From Saprospiraceae bacterium (GTDB lineage: Bacteria; Bacteroidota; Bacteroidia; Chitinophagales; Saprospiraceae): a stretch of 43,372 bases of DNA. A program made the translations under genes and the position numbers. Of the stretch, positions 17,706-24,457 are shown in pieces. Numbering within the stretch: position 1 is the stretch's first letter; each line of letters starts with the position of its first letter. A model generated the notes under the pieces. That model did not search any database, was not told the DNA's origin, and saw only the letters and a list, made by a program, of their open reading frames with translations. The stretch lies in contig JAHDCJ010000003.1 of NCBI GenBank assembly GCA_020629935.1, forward strand, positions 1 to 43,372, written 5' to 3'.

Positions 17706-18374
17706 TTATATTTTTTGTATTCGTATTTGTTGGCCTACTTTTTCGGAAACTACTTGTTCCGCTTGGTCGTTGATCCTAATTTTTACAGAATTATCATATT
17801 CATATTTATCTAGCACTTGGATGTTTGTGCCAAGGACTAAACCAAATTGATCTAGGTATTTCAAAAACGCTTTAGTGTGTTCTTTCACCCCTGTAATAAC
17901 TCCTACATCTCCAGTAAGAAGTTGTATTAAGGGCACATCCTCCTTCATTGTGATTTTTCCATTTTTATCGGGAATTGGATCTCCGTGTGGATCAAATTTT
18001 GGAAAACCTAAAAATTCTTCTAGTCGATCAATTAATGTTTGTGACTTTACGTGTTCTAATTGTTCTGCAATTTCATGTACCTCATCCCAACTATAGTGCA
18101 ATTTATCTACTAAAAACGATTCCCAAAGTCGATGATTACGAACCAGCATTTTAGCCACAATACTACCCTCTTTTGTTAATTTTACGCCTTTATACCGTTC
18201 ATAATCCAACATCCCTTTTTGAGATAGTTTAGAAACCATTTCGGTTACGGATGCTGCTGCGGTTTTTAAAGCAGAGGCAATACTATTGGTACTGACCAAA
18301 GATGTTTTATTAAACGAAAGTTTAAAAATGACTTTCAAATAATTTTCTTCACTTTGTGAAAATGTTTTTTTCAA
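17706..18374 (-). CDS. DtxR/MntR-family metal-dependent transcriptional repressor
   Basis: A 222-residue regulator with the DtxR layout: winged helix in the first 70 residues (SIASALKTAAASVTEMVSKL), dimer/metal domain with RNHRLWESFLV and the metal-site motif AEQLEH, the DPHGDPIP motif, and a C-terminal SH3-like domain. The start is a TTG (18374) preceded by no in-frame ATG; the N-terminus MKKTFSQSEENYLK fits the family, so TTG initiation is likely. It heads the metal-transport operon and should repress it when metal is plentiful. A 24-bp DtxR-box-like palindrome lies 35-58 bp upstream, arguing for autoregulation. Confidence 0.92.
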   Translation of the reverse strand: MKKTFSQSEENYLKVIFKLSFNKTSLVSTNSIASALKTAAASVTEMVSKLSQKGMLDYERYKGVKLTKEGSIVAKMLVRNHRLWESFLVDKLHYSWDEVHEIAEQLEHVKSQTLIDRLEEFLGFPKFDPHGDPIPDKNGKITMKEDVPLIQLLTGDVGVITGVKEHTKAFLKYLDQFGLVLGTNIQVLDKYEYDNSVKIRINDQAEQVVSEKVGQQIRIQKI

Positions 18375-18408
18375 TGGACTATAATTTTATTTTCGGCAAT
18401 ATATATAT

Positions 18409-18432
18409 TATTTTTAGGCTTACCTAAAAATA
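18409..18432 (-). promoter_or_regulatory. DtxR-box-like operator of the metal-transport operon
   Basis: A perfect inverted repeat: 10-bp arms TATTTTTAGG and CCTAAAAATA around a 4-nt centre CTTA. Known DtxR-family operators (DtxR, IdeR, SirR) share the TTAGG...CCTAA core. It sits 35-58 bp upstream of the regulator's start, where repression of the operon promoter would be expected. The regulator it serves is most likely the adjacent one. Confidence 0.75.
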
Positions 18433-18459
18433 GAAATAAAAATAATGAGAATCAAGTAT

Positions 18460-18478
18460 CTTTGGTATTCTACCAAAG
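18460..18478. repeat. Perfect 8-3-8 inverted repeat upstream of the metal operon
   Basis: Arms CTTTGGTA and TACCAAAG around TTC, about 30 bp further upstream than the DtxR-box. No T-run follows on either strand, so it is probably not a terminator; a second operator is more likely. It has the same 8-3-8 geometry as the palindrome at 5286-5304, though the bases differ. Confidence 0.5.
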
Positions 18479-18563
18479 AAAATTTACAATGAAAATTGTT
18501 GTTTTTTTAGATTATTTCTTTCGAAAAAAAAGAAAAGGAAAATACTGACCTTGTATACATTGA

Positions 18564-19721
18564 TTACTCCCCAATAAGTCCTTGGCGCCATTCATAAACC
18601 TCTGCATTCCATACGCGACCCAAAGCAGGATTTCTACGCAACAGATATTGACCTTTTATTTTATCAAAAAGAAAGGAAGCCGATTCTCTACGATCCGTAT
18701 AGCCATAAAACCAAAATTCGTAATCTTCGGTTTGGGTAACTTTATCTGGTTCTCCGAAAATGGTGTAGATCATTCCACGATCTGTTTTCCAGCCTTCTTT
18801 ATACGTAGTGAAATAAATATTCGCGTTTTGAATGCGATTATAATAACTTTGGATTAATACCCTAGCCCGATTTTGACTACTACTTCGCGCTAACCAAAAC
18901 TCATCTAATTCTTTTTTAATTTCTGGCGCATTGAGGATTTTTTCAAACTCTTTATTTTTAGTGATGTAGCGAATTGTCAAAGCCAATTGATAGGCATTGG
19001 TCACCTTTGGAAAATCTTCATCAAAGCAATTAATAAAACGACCTTCTGTGGAAGAACTATCGGTTTGAATAAAATATAAACCTTCTTTGTAAAATGTAAA
19101 TTCGGCTTTATTTTTCAATACAAAAATCTGATCTGGTGTTTTATTATAATCAAAAATCAACGTCGTTTCACTAAAGGGAGGAGGAGCAGGATTGAAGGTG
19201 TTTTGGTAAAATTTTATAAAAAGTTGGGGGATTGAATCTTTACTTGTTTCCAGCAATAAGGATTCGTTTTGTTTAATATCTTTTCGTAAGAAATAAACCC
19301 CATTCGATTCTTTTACTCCAATATTTGTGGGATATTTAGCATCTGTTTTTACATCCAAAATATGCCTAAATTCTTTTTCGTTTTCTAGATCAATAATTTG
19401 AAATTCTAATGCAAAATGCTTGGCCTTCACTTGTAAAGGAAAGTTGTTTTGTTGGTATTCAAAATTCTTTATTTCTTCTTCAAATTTATAAAGCAAATTT
19501 TTCGCTTTGTACGTTTCAAATGCTTGAATTGTTACACTAAACTCTCCTACAGGCATTTCTAAAATTAAGATTGGAAATCCATCTTCAATGATCAATTGAA
19601 AAGGGATAAACATATCGGGTTGGTAAATTTTCAATGGTTTAGAACTTAACCAAAGAGAAGAAGAACAGTTGGCAAATAGGAGCATTAAAAGTAAAGAAAA
19701 AAGATAAGAAAAGCGGCCCAT
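18564..19721 (-). CDS. GWxTD-domain lipoprotein
   Basis: A 385-residue lipoprotein: signal peptide with lipobox FANC (C19), a long beta-rich middle and a C-terminal GWxTD domain, whose signature GWKTD is at residues 310-314, followed by RGMIYTIFGEPD. The domain is typical of Bacteroidota and related phyla, where it occurs in cell-envelope proteins of unknown biochemical role. It is the third gene of a minus-strand operon (OmpA-like lipoprotein, tatC, this gene), 2 nt after the tatC stop. An envelope function follows from the anchor and neighbours only. Confidence 0.88.
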   Translation of the reverse strand: MGRFSYLFSLLLMLLFANCSSSLWLSSKPLKIYQPDMFIPFQLIIEDGFPILILEMPVGEFSVTIQAFETYKAKNLLYKFEEEIKNFEYQQNNFPLQVKAKHFALEFQIIDLENEKEFRHILDVKTDAKYPTNIGVKESNGVYFLRKDIKQNESLLLETSKDSIPQLFIKFYQNTFNPAPPPFSETTLIFDYNKTPDQIFVLKNKAEFTFYKEGLYFIQTDSSSTEGRFINCFDEDFPKVTNAYQLALTIRYITKNKEFEKILNAPEIKKELDEFWLARSSSQNRARVLIQSYYNRIQNANIYFTTYKEGWKTDRGMIYTIFGEPDKVTQTEDYEFWFYGYTDRRESASFLFDKIKGQYLLRRNPALGRVWNAEVYEWRQGLIGE

Positions 19722-19723
19722 AA

Positions 19724-20587
19724 TTATTGCTTTGCTTGACTTTTTTCATATTTTTTTACTTCTCTCGCGGCAATAAAAATACTCATTTCATAAAGGATAT
19801 AAATGGGAACTCCGATCAACAATTGTGTAATGGCATCGGGTGGAGTAATGATAGACGCTACAATTAAAATAACGATTGCCGCATGTCTTCGATATTGGCG
19901 CATACCCTCTGGAGTAACTACGCCTAATTTGGCCAGATAAAATATGACTAATGGGAGTTCAAAAGCGATTCCTGTAGGCAGAGTGAACATGACCATGTAA
20001 TTTACAAAGGAAGTCAATGTTACGGTATTGACGACCGAACTTACTTCGTATCCTGCTAAGAAATTAATTGCAAAAGGAGAAATGATAAAATATCCGAAAA
20101 GGACACCTAGAACAAATAAGAAAGAGCAAACAAAGACGACGCCTCTGGTTGTTCGAATTTCTTTTGATCTTAAACCTGGTTTTATAAACTGCCAAAACTG
20201 ATAAAAGATATAAGGGAAAGCCATGACAATACCACCAACAAAAGCGACTTTCAAATGGGTCATAAACGCTTCTCCAAGACCCACAGTAATAATTTCGAAA
20301 GGAACCGGCTGCATACAAAGCGCGTCAATAGATAACCATTCTGATAGATTACAAAAGAGCTTGTAGGAAATAAATCCAGGTGATTTTGGGCCAAAAATAA
20401 TTTTGTCGAAAATGGTATTTCCAAGTACATAAATAATTATTCCACAAACAATAACTGCAATAAGAGACCGTAGAATATGTTTTCTTAACACATCCAAATG
20501 ATCTAAAAAGCTCATTTCCTGTTCTTGTGGATCTTCCACCTCAGGGCTTTTTATTACTGTTCTTGATCGTGGTCTAGGAATCGCCAT
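19724..20587 (-). CDS. tatC: Sec-independent protein translocase TatC
   Basis: A 287-residue TatC with six predicted membrane segments. The N-terminus carries the conserved MSFLDHLDVLRKHIL stretch (members have a similar ELR motif that recognises twin-arginine signals), and later come FYQFWQFIKPGL and the final SIITPPDAITQ block. An extra roughly 22-residue basic leader precedes the domain. TatC is the receptor of the Tat folded-protein exporter. No tatA gene lies next to it. It is flanked by two lipoprotein genes, 5 and 2 nt away. Confidence 0.95.
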   Translation of the reverse strand: MAIPRPRSRTVIKSPEVEDPQEQEMSFLDHLDVLRKHILRSLIAVIVCGIIIYVLGNTIFDKIIFGPKSPGFISYKLFCNLSEWLSIDALCMQPVPFEIITVGLGEAFMTHLKVAFVGGIVMAFPYIFYQFWQFIKPGLRSKEIRTTRGVVFVCSFLFVLGVLFGYFIISPFAINFLAGYEVSSVVNTVTLTSFVNYMVMFTLPTGIAFELPLVIFYLAKLGVVTPEGMRQYRRHAAIVILIVASIITPPDAITQLLIGVPIYILYEMSIFIAAREVKKYEKSQAKQ

Positions 20588-20592
20588 AACTC

Positions 20593-21684
20593 CTAATTAT
20601 TAATAATTTCGTACAATTCATCTAAATTTGGTGAAAGGATAATCGACGTTCTTCTATTTTTTGCTTTTCCTTCTGTCGTTGTATTCGGTGCCACAGGAAA
20701 ATGTTCTCCTTTTCCTGAAGCCGTAATTCGTTTAGGATCTACATTATTTTTGGTCAATTCTTTTACAATCGAAGTGGCACGCAATACACTTAAATCCCAA
20801 TTGTTTTCCGCATCACCCACATCATCGGTATGACCTTCAATATTTATTTGTAAATCGGTATTTTTATTAAGTACATCTGCCAGAGATTTAATGGCTGATT
20901 TTCCTTTAGTATCTAATACTTTAGAACCCGTGTGAAATAGTAAATCTTGACTCAAGGAAATGTATACATTCCCATCTCGTTCTTCTACAGAAAGATCTGA
21001 TTTATCAAATCCGAGTAAAGCTTTATTTAATTTTTCTTTAAGTTCCAACATTTGGTTTTCTCGAGAGTTGATCGCCAATTCCAATTCGTTCACTCGCTTT
21101 TCTCTTTCTTTAATATCATTTTGAAGCTGTGCGACATTGTCTTCTCTTGTTTTCAATTCGGTTTCCAATTGTTTTACCTTATCTTCCCGTGCATCAAGAT
21201 CTGTCTTCAATTTTTCATTTCCTGCCATTTTAGCATTAAGATCATTTCTCAATACTTGAAGCTCAACTTCCTTTTTCAAAAGATCAGCCTCTTTCATATT
21301 GAGTTGGCTTTGCAAAATAGAAAGCGATTCCGTCAATTCTTTTTTCTCTGAAGAAGAATTATTAATTAACGATTCATTTTGACTAAGAATTTGTTTGTAT
21401 AATCGTTCTAATTCTAAGTTCAAATCTCGAATACTTCGATAACGATTTCCTTTCAACGTGGTATCTCGTTCTAACTCTTCTATTTGTTTATTCTTATCTC
21501 TTACCGATTCTAATAATTGTTTGTTTTCATTTTGAGCCGTTTCCAACAATCGTTGACTTGTTGAGTATTGTTCGTTAAGTTCATTTCTCGACGCTTGCAA
21601 GTCTTGGTACTTTCTGTGTGGAACACAAGCACTAAAAAGAGAAAGAATAAAAATAAAGCTTAAAAGGGAAATAAGCGTTTTCAT
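20593..21684 (-). CDS. OmpA-family lipoprotein with long coiled coil
   Basis: A 363-residue lipoprotein. The signal peptide ends in lipobox FSAC (C20). Residues 25-220 form a near-continuous coiled coil with heptad-like repeats (KLKTDLDAREDKVKQLETEL). The C-terminal OmpA domain (about 235-350) has the peptidoglycan-binding signature INIEGHTDDVGD and the NRRTSIILSP end. It likely bridges the outer membrane and peptidoglycan, with the coiled coil as spacer, like a Pal protein with a long arm. It heads the operon with tatC and the GWxTD gene and has a good promoter upstream. Confidence 0.9.
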   Translation of the reverse strand: MKTLISLLSFIFILSLFSACVPHRKYQDLQASRNELNEQYSTSQRLLETAQNENKQLLESVRDKNKQIEELERDTTLKGNRYRSIRDLNLELERLYKQILSQNESLINNSSSEKKELTESLSILQSQLNMKEADLLKKEVELQVLRNDLNAKMAGNEKLKTDLDAREDKVKQLETELKTREDNVAQLQNDIKEREKRVNELELAINSRENQMLELKEKLNKALLGFDKSDLSVEERDGNVYISLSQDLLFHTGSKVLDTKGKSAIKSLADVLNKNTDLQINIEGHTDDVGDAENNWDLSVLRATSIVKELTKNNVDPKRITASGKGEHFPVAPNTTTEGKAKNRRTSIILSPNLDELYEIINN

Positions 21685-21769
21685 GAGTTGATATTAAGGT
21701 GGTTTTTTAATCTAAGTACTAAGACAAAATATATGTCTTCTTTATACATCAATATTTTTGTCTCAGTGC

Positions 21770-21811
21770 TTACGAATCGTAAAGGTACACAATCCATTAA
21801 AAATAGACCAA
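21770..21811 (-). promoter_or_regulatory. Promoter of the OmpA - tatC - GWxTD operon with overlapping palindrome
   Basis: On the minus strand a TTG at 21811-21809 and TACCTTTA at 21787-21780 are separated by 21 nt, a good match to the Bacteroidota -33/-7 pattern. Transcription would start near 21772, leaving an 87-nt leader. A perfect 6-bp-arm palindrome (TTACGA, A, TCGTAA; 21770-21782) overlaps the end of the -7 element and the start point, a typical repressor position. Confidence 0.55.
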
Positions 21812-21844
21812 ATCTAAGGCAGTTTCATTTTAGTTTAGAATAAA

Positions 21845-21886
21845 AATAAAAACAGGGCGAACACAAACTAAATTGTGATGCCCTGT
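21845..21886 (-). terminator. Terminator-like hairpin with no assigned gene
   Basis: Arms ACAGGGC (21852-21858) and GCCCTGT (21880-21886) enclose a second pair CACAA/TTGTG, with a small internal bulge. On the minus strand the stem is followed by a T-rich tract. It points away from 22287, where no minus-strand gene is annotated, so the transcript it would end is unknown. Confidence 0.5.
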
Positions 21887-22287
21887 AACCCCAAAAAAAC
21901 AATATAAAACTATGTTTCAACTATAATTTATAATCTTAAAACAATCTTAAACTTTTATTTGGATCATTATCCATAAAAGGATTGTTTGCATTTAATTCAT
22001 CATTAAGACGAGAAACTTTGAAAAGGTAACTTTTTTTAGCACAAAAAAAAATAATTTTTATGGATTATCAAAAAAAAAGCTCACAATCGACTGTTAAACA
22101 ACAAGATAAACAACCAATAAATATTTTATGTTTTTCGCAGAAAATGTTTAATAAATCAAAATACGAAGAAATTTTAATTTATTTCTTCCTTTTTATCAGA
22201 AACTATTCTTCTTCTTTTTTCGTTGCAAAAATGACTTATTAAATCAATTCAAGTATCTTCCTTTTTATCCTAGACACTTATATCATT
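21887..22287. other. AT-rich intergenic stretch, possible short minus-strand transcript
   Basis: About 400 nt without a convincing gene. On the minus strand a short open frame lacking an ATG runs into a stop near 21945 and ends in a peptide with gene-like composition (about 25 residues, NDELNANNPFMDNDPNKS), just before the hairpin at 21845-21886. It may be a gene remnant, a small peptide with an unusual start, or chance. A plus-strand 60-residue frame at 22060 is Lys/Ser/Phe-rich and unconvincing. Confidence 0.3.
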
Positions 22288-23181
22288 ATGACACTTAAAA
22301 TTTCTGGATATTCTACCGCTCTATTTTCCACCTTTTACTTTATAGAAGATTGGAATTTACTTTTTGATGCTGGTGACGGTCTTTCTGCTTGTTTATTACA
22401 AAAAAGTAGAAAAATAAAACATGCCTTTATTTCTCATCCTGATCGAGATCATTTGTGTGGATTGCTTCAATTTAATCAACTCAATGCTCGACCTGATTTT
22501 CCAATGATTTATTATCCTAAAGATAGTGGGTCTTTTCCTGCGTTGGCCAATTTTACAAAAACCTTTGACCCTCATGTTGGACAAGCAAAATGGTTGGGAA
22601 TTGACAATTCCAAAGCCATTCCTATTAGCCCCCAACTCCAAGTCTTACCTATAGTTAATGGACATATTGAAACCGATGAGAATACGTTTAAAAGTTTCAG
22701 TTTTTTAGTCCAACAAACTAAACGAAAACTAAAAGAAGAATTTGCTCATTTACCTGGAAAAGAAATTGGTTTATTACGTAAAGAAAAAGGAGAAGATGCA
22801 ATAACCAACCTTATTACAAAAAATGTTTTTGGCTATTCTGGAGATACCCCTGTTGGCGATTTTTCACATTGGCAAAATACAGAAACGCTCATCCATGAAT
22901 GTACTTTTTTAAGGAAAGAAGATATGGAAAGCAAAACCCATAAAAAGCATAATAAGCATAGTGTATTATCAGACGTAATGGATATGGCTGCTCAGCTTCA
23001 ATTAAAACAATTAATCTTAGGGCATTTTTCTTCTAGATATAAGAAGGAAGAAATCACCCAAGTCATTGCTGAAGCATGTGAACAACATCAAATTCCGTTT
23101 CCCGTTTATTGTATTTTTCCTGGTGTTTTTGAAAAAGATGTTCTTAAATCGACTCCTGTTTGGAAAGGATTATTAACTTAA
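22288..23181 (+). CDS. MBL-fold metallohydrolase, RNase Z-like
   Basis: A 297-residue metallo-beta-lactamase-fold protein. The metal motif is H50-P-D52-R-D54-H55, an HxDxDH variant of the usual HxHxDH; the first part of this form is also seen in ComEC proteins. Further ligands are likely in YSGDTP (Asp), HNKHS and ILGHFSSRY. The order of motifs and the late GHFSSRY block resemble tRNase Z/ElaC-type enzymes, but the changed second ligand makes exact activity uncertain. It has no signal peptide. Its stop shares a TTAA with the stop of the convergent desaturase gene. Confidence 0.8.
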   Translation: MTLKISGYSTALFSTFYFIEDWNLLFDAGDGLSACLLQKSRKIKHAFISHPDRDHLCGLLQFNQLNARPDFPMIYYPKDSGSFPALANFTKTFDPHVGQAKWLGIDNSKAIPISPQLQVLPIVNGHIETDENTFKSFSFLVQQTKRKLKEEFAHLPGKEIGLLRKEKGEDAITNLITKNVFGYSGDTPVGDFSHWQNTETLIHECTFLRKEDMESKTHKKHNKHSVLSDVMDMAAQLQLKQLILGHFSSRYKKEEITQVIAEACEQHQIPFPVYCIFPGVFEKDVLKSTPVWKGLLT

Positions 23182-24155
23182 GAAAGTACTTCTGCTCCAA
23201 AATCTTCTTGATGCTTTTTATTTTTAACATCAATACCCTCAATCCAATTTTGGGTTTTAGATTTTGGCGGTTGAGCTAATCGATTACCTAGATAATCTAC
23301 TCGAATTCCTGGCCAAATATTGGCTTCCCACAAATACTTAAGTAGAGAATTTCGATTAAGATTAGGATGTAAATTGGGTTCAATATGCTTTTTATGATAT
23401 TCAGGCAATAAACTCCAATGCAATCCTGGTTTTTCATGATGTACTCCATGATAACCATTATTAAAAGCAAAATAGTTTAAAAGTGGACTTGTAAAACTTC
23501 GAGTATGATTATATGGATGATCTGGATCACAACCATCATGTTGCCATACATTGGTTCCTACTATTCCCCAAACTCCATAAAGATGAGGACCCCAAATAAA
23601 AAGAAGTGCTGCTTGCCAGTTGATTACAGTCAAACCAATTTTAAAAATATTAACAATGATCGTTTCAATTAACCATTGACGAAACCAAGCGGGTTTTTCT
23701 TTATACATTTTCTTTACCCACATTTGCTCAAATACCATAATTTCTTTGGTCACCAAAAAGAAAAACATAAACTGATTTAGGAAATTCCATCGAAATCGCG
23801 CACGTGTTGTACGCATAGTATCTTTGTCCGTTTGAGTTTCTTTATGATGGCTAAAATTATGTCCTGGCACAAAAGCACTTACTGAGTAACCATAGGCTAA
23901 AGACAAGATATTTTGAAATCCTCGATTCCAACTTTTTTTCCTAAAAATTGGCGAATGTACGGTATTGTGAACAATAACCGCGCAGAAAAAACTGAATAAA
24001 CTCGTTAAAACAACTAATGGAATAATTACTGTCCAGCTTAAATATTCATAAGCGATAAAACCACCTATAGCAAGAATAAAATATATCGCAACAAAGGCTA
24101 GGGTTCTGTAATCCGCTTTATAACGCATTATCGATTGGCTCATAAGAATTTGCAT
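23178..24155 (-). CDS. Membrane fatty acid desaturase family protein
   Basis: A 325-residue integral membrane di-iron enzyme. The three histidine boxes are H63xxxH67 (HNTVH), H99xxxH103-H104 (HNFSHH) and a late GYHGVHH, with an extra His-rich HDGCDPDHPYNH between. Four membrane segments flank them. The pattern fits fatty acid desaturases and related hydroxylases; substrate and double-bond position are unknown. The start may be M1 or M5. It is divergent from the copper-oxidase operon, with 302 nt between, and it overlaps the convergent hydrolase by 4 nt. Confidence 0.88.
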   Translation of the reverse strand: MQILMSQSIMRYKADYRTLAFVAIYFILAIGGFIAYEYLSWTVIIPLVVLTSLFSFFCAVIVHNTVHSPIFRKKSWNRGFQNILSLAYGYSVSAFVPGHNFSHHKETQTDKDTMRTTRARFRWNFLNQFMFFFLVTKEIMVFEQMWVKKMYKEKPAWFRQWLIETIIVNIFKIGLTVINWQAALLFIWGPHLYGVWGIVGTNVWQHDGCDPDHPYNHTRSFTSPLLNYFAFNNGYHGVHHEKPGLHWSLLPEYHKKHIEPNLHPNLNRNSLLKYLWEANIWPGIRVDYLGNRLAQPPKSKTQNWIEGIDVKNKKHQEDFGAEVLS

Positions 24156-24457
24156 TTAGAAACTCTAAGTTAAGTTTTTTTTTGACGTTCGACGAAGTTC
24201 TATATTGAATTAACAATAAAATGATAAATTCCCACAAAATTCTTTCTGTTAAAGGTTACTTTTTCCTTTTTTATGCATAAAAAATAAATCGTCGCTTTTA
24301 AATATAAAAAATAAAACATATATTTAAATTAAATTTATAGATAATTTCATGCAATTAAGTCCCCAAAAAACATGACTAAATTATCGCCTTAGTTTAGTTT
24401 TCTATTCGGAGCTTTTTTGTTTGTAGAAATTTAACCCCTTTTCTTCAACAAAAACTT
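24156..24457. other. Divergent intergenic region upstream of the copper-oxidase operon
   Basis: A 302-nt, very AT-rich spacer that should hold promoters for the desaturase and the 17-kb operon. I see no clean TTG/TAnnTTTG pair on either strand. TAGTTTAG at about 24391-24398 on the plus strand is the closest -7 match and lacks a -33 partner. No ATG in frame with the first operon gene lies here, although that frame stays open back to 24398. Confidence 0.35.

Noticed and set aside
22060..22242. A 60-residue plus-strand frame upstream of the MBL gene as a real gene
   Set aside because: Low-complexity Lys/Ser/Phe-rich composition in very AT-rich DNA, with no domain or promoter support.
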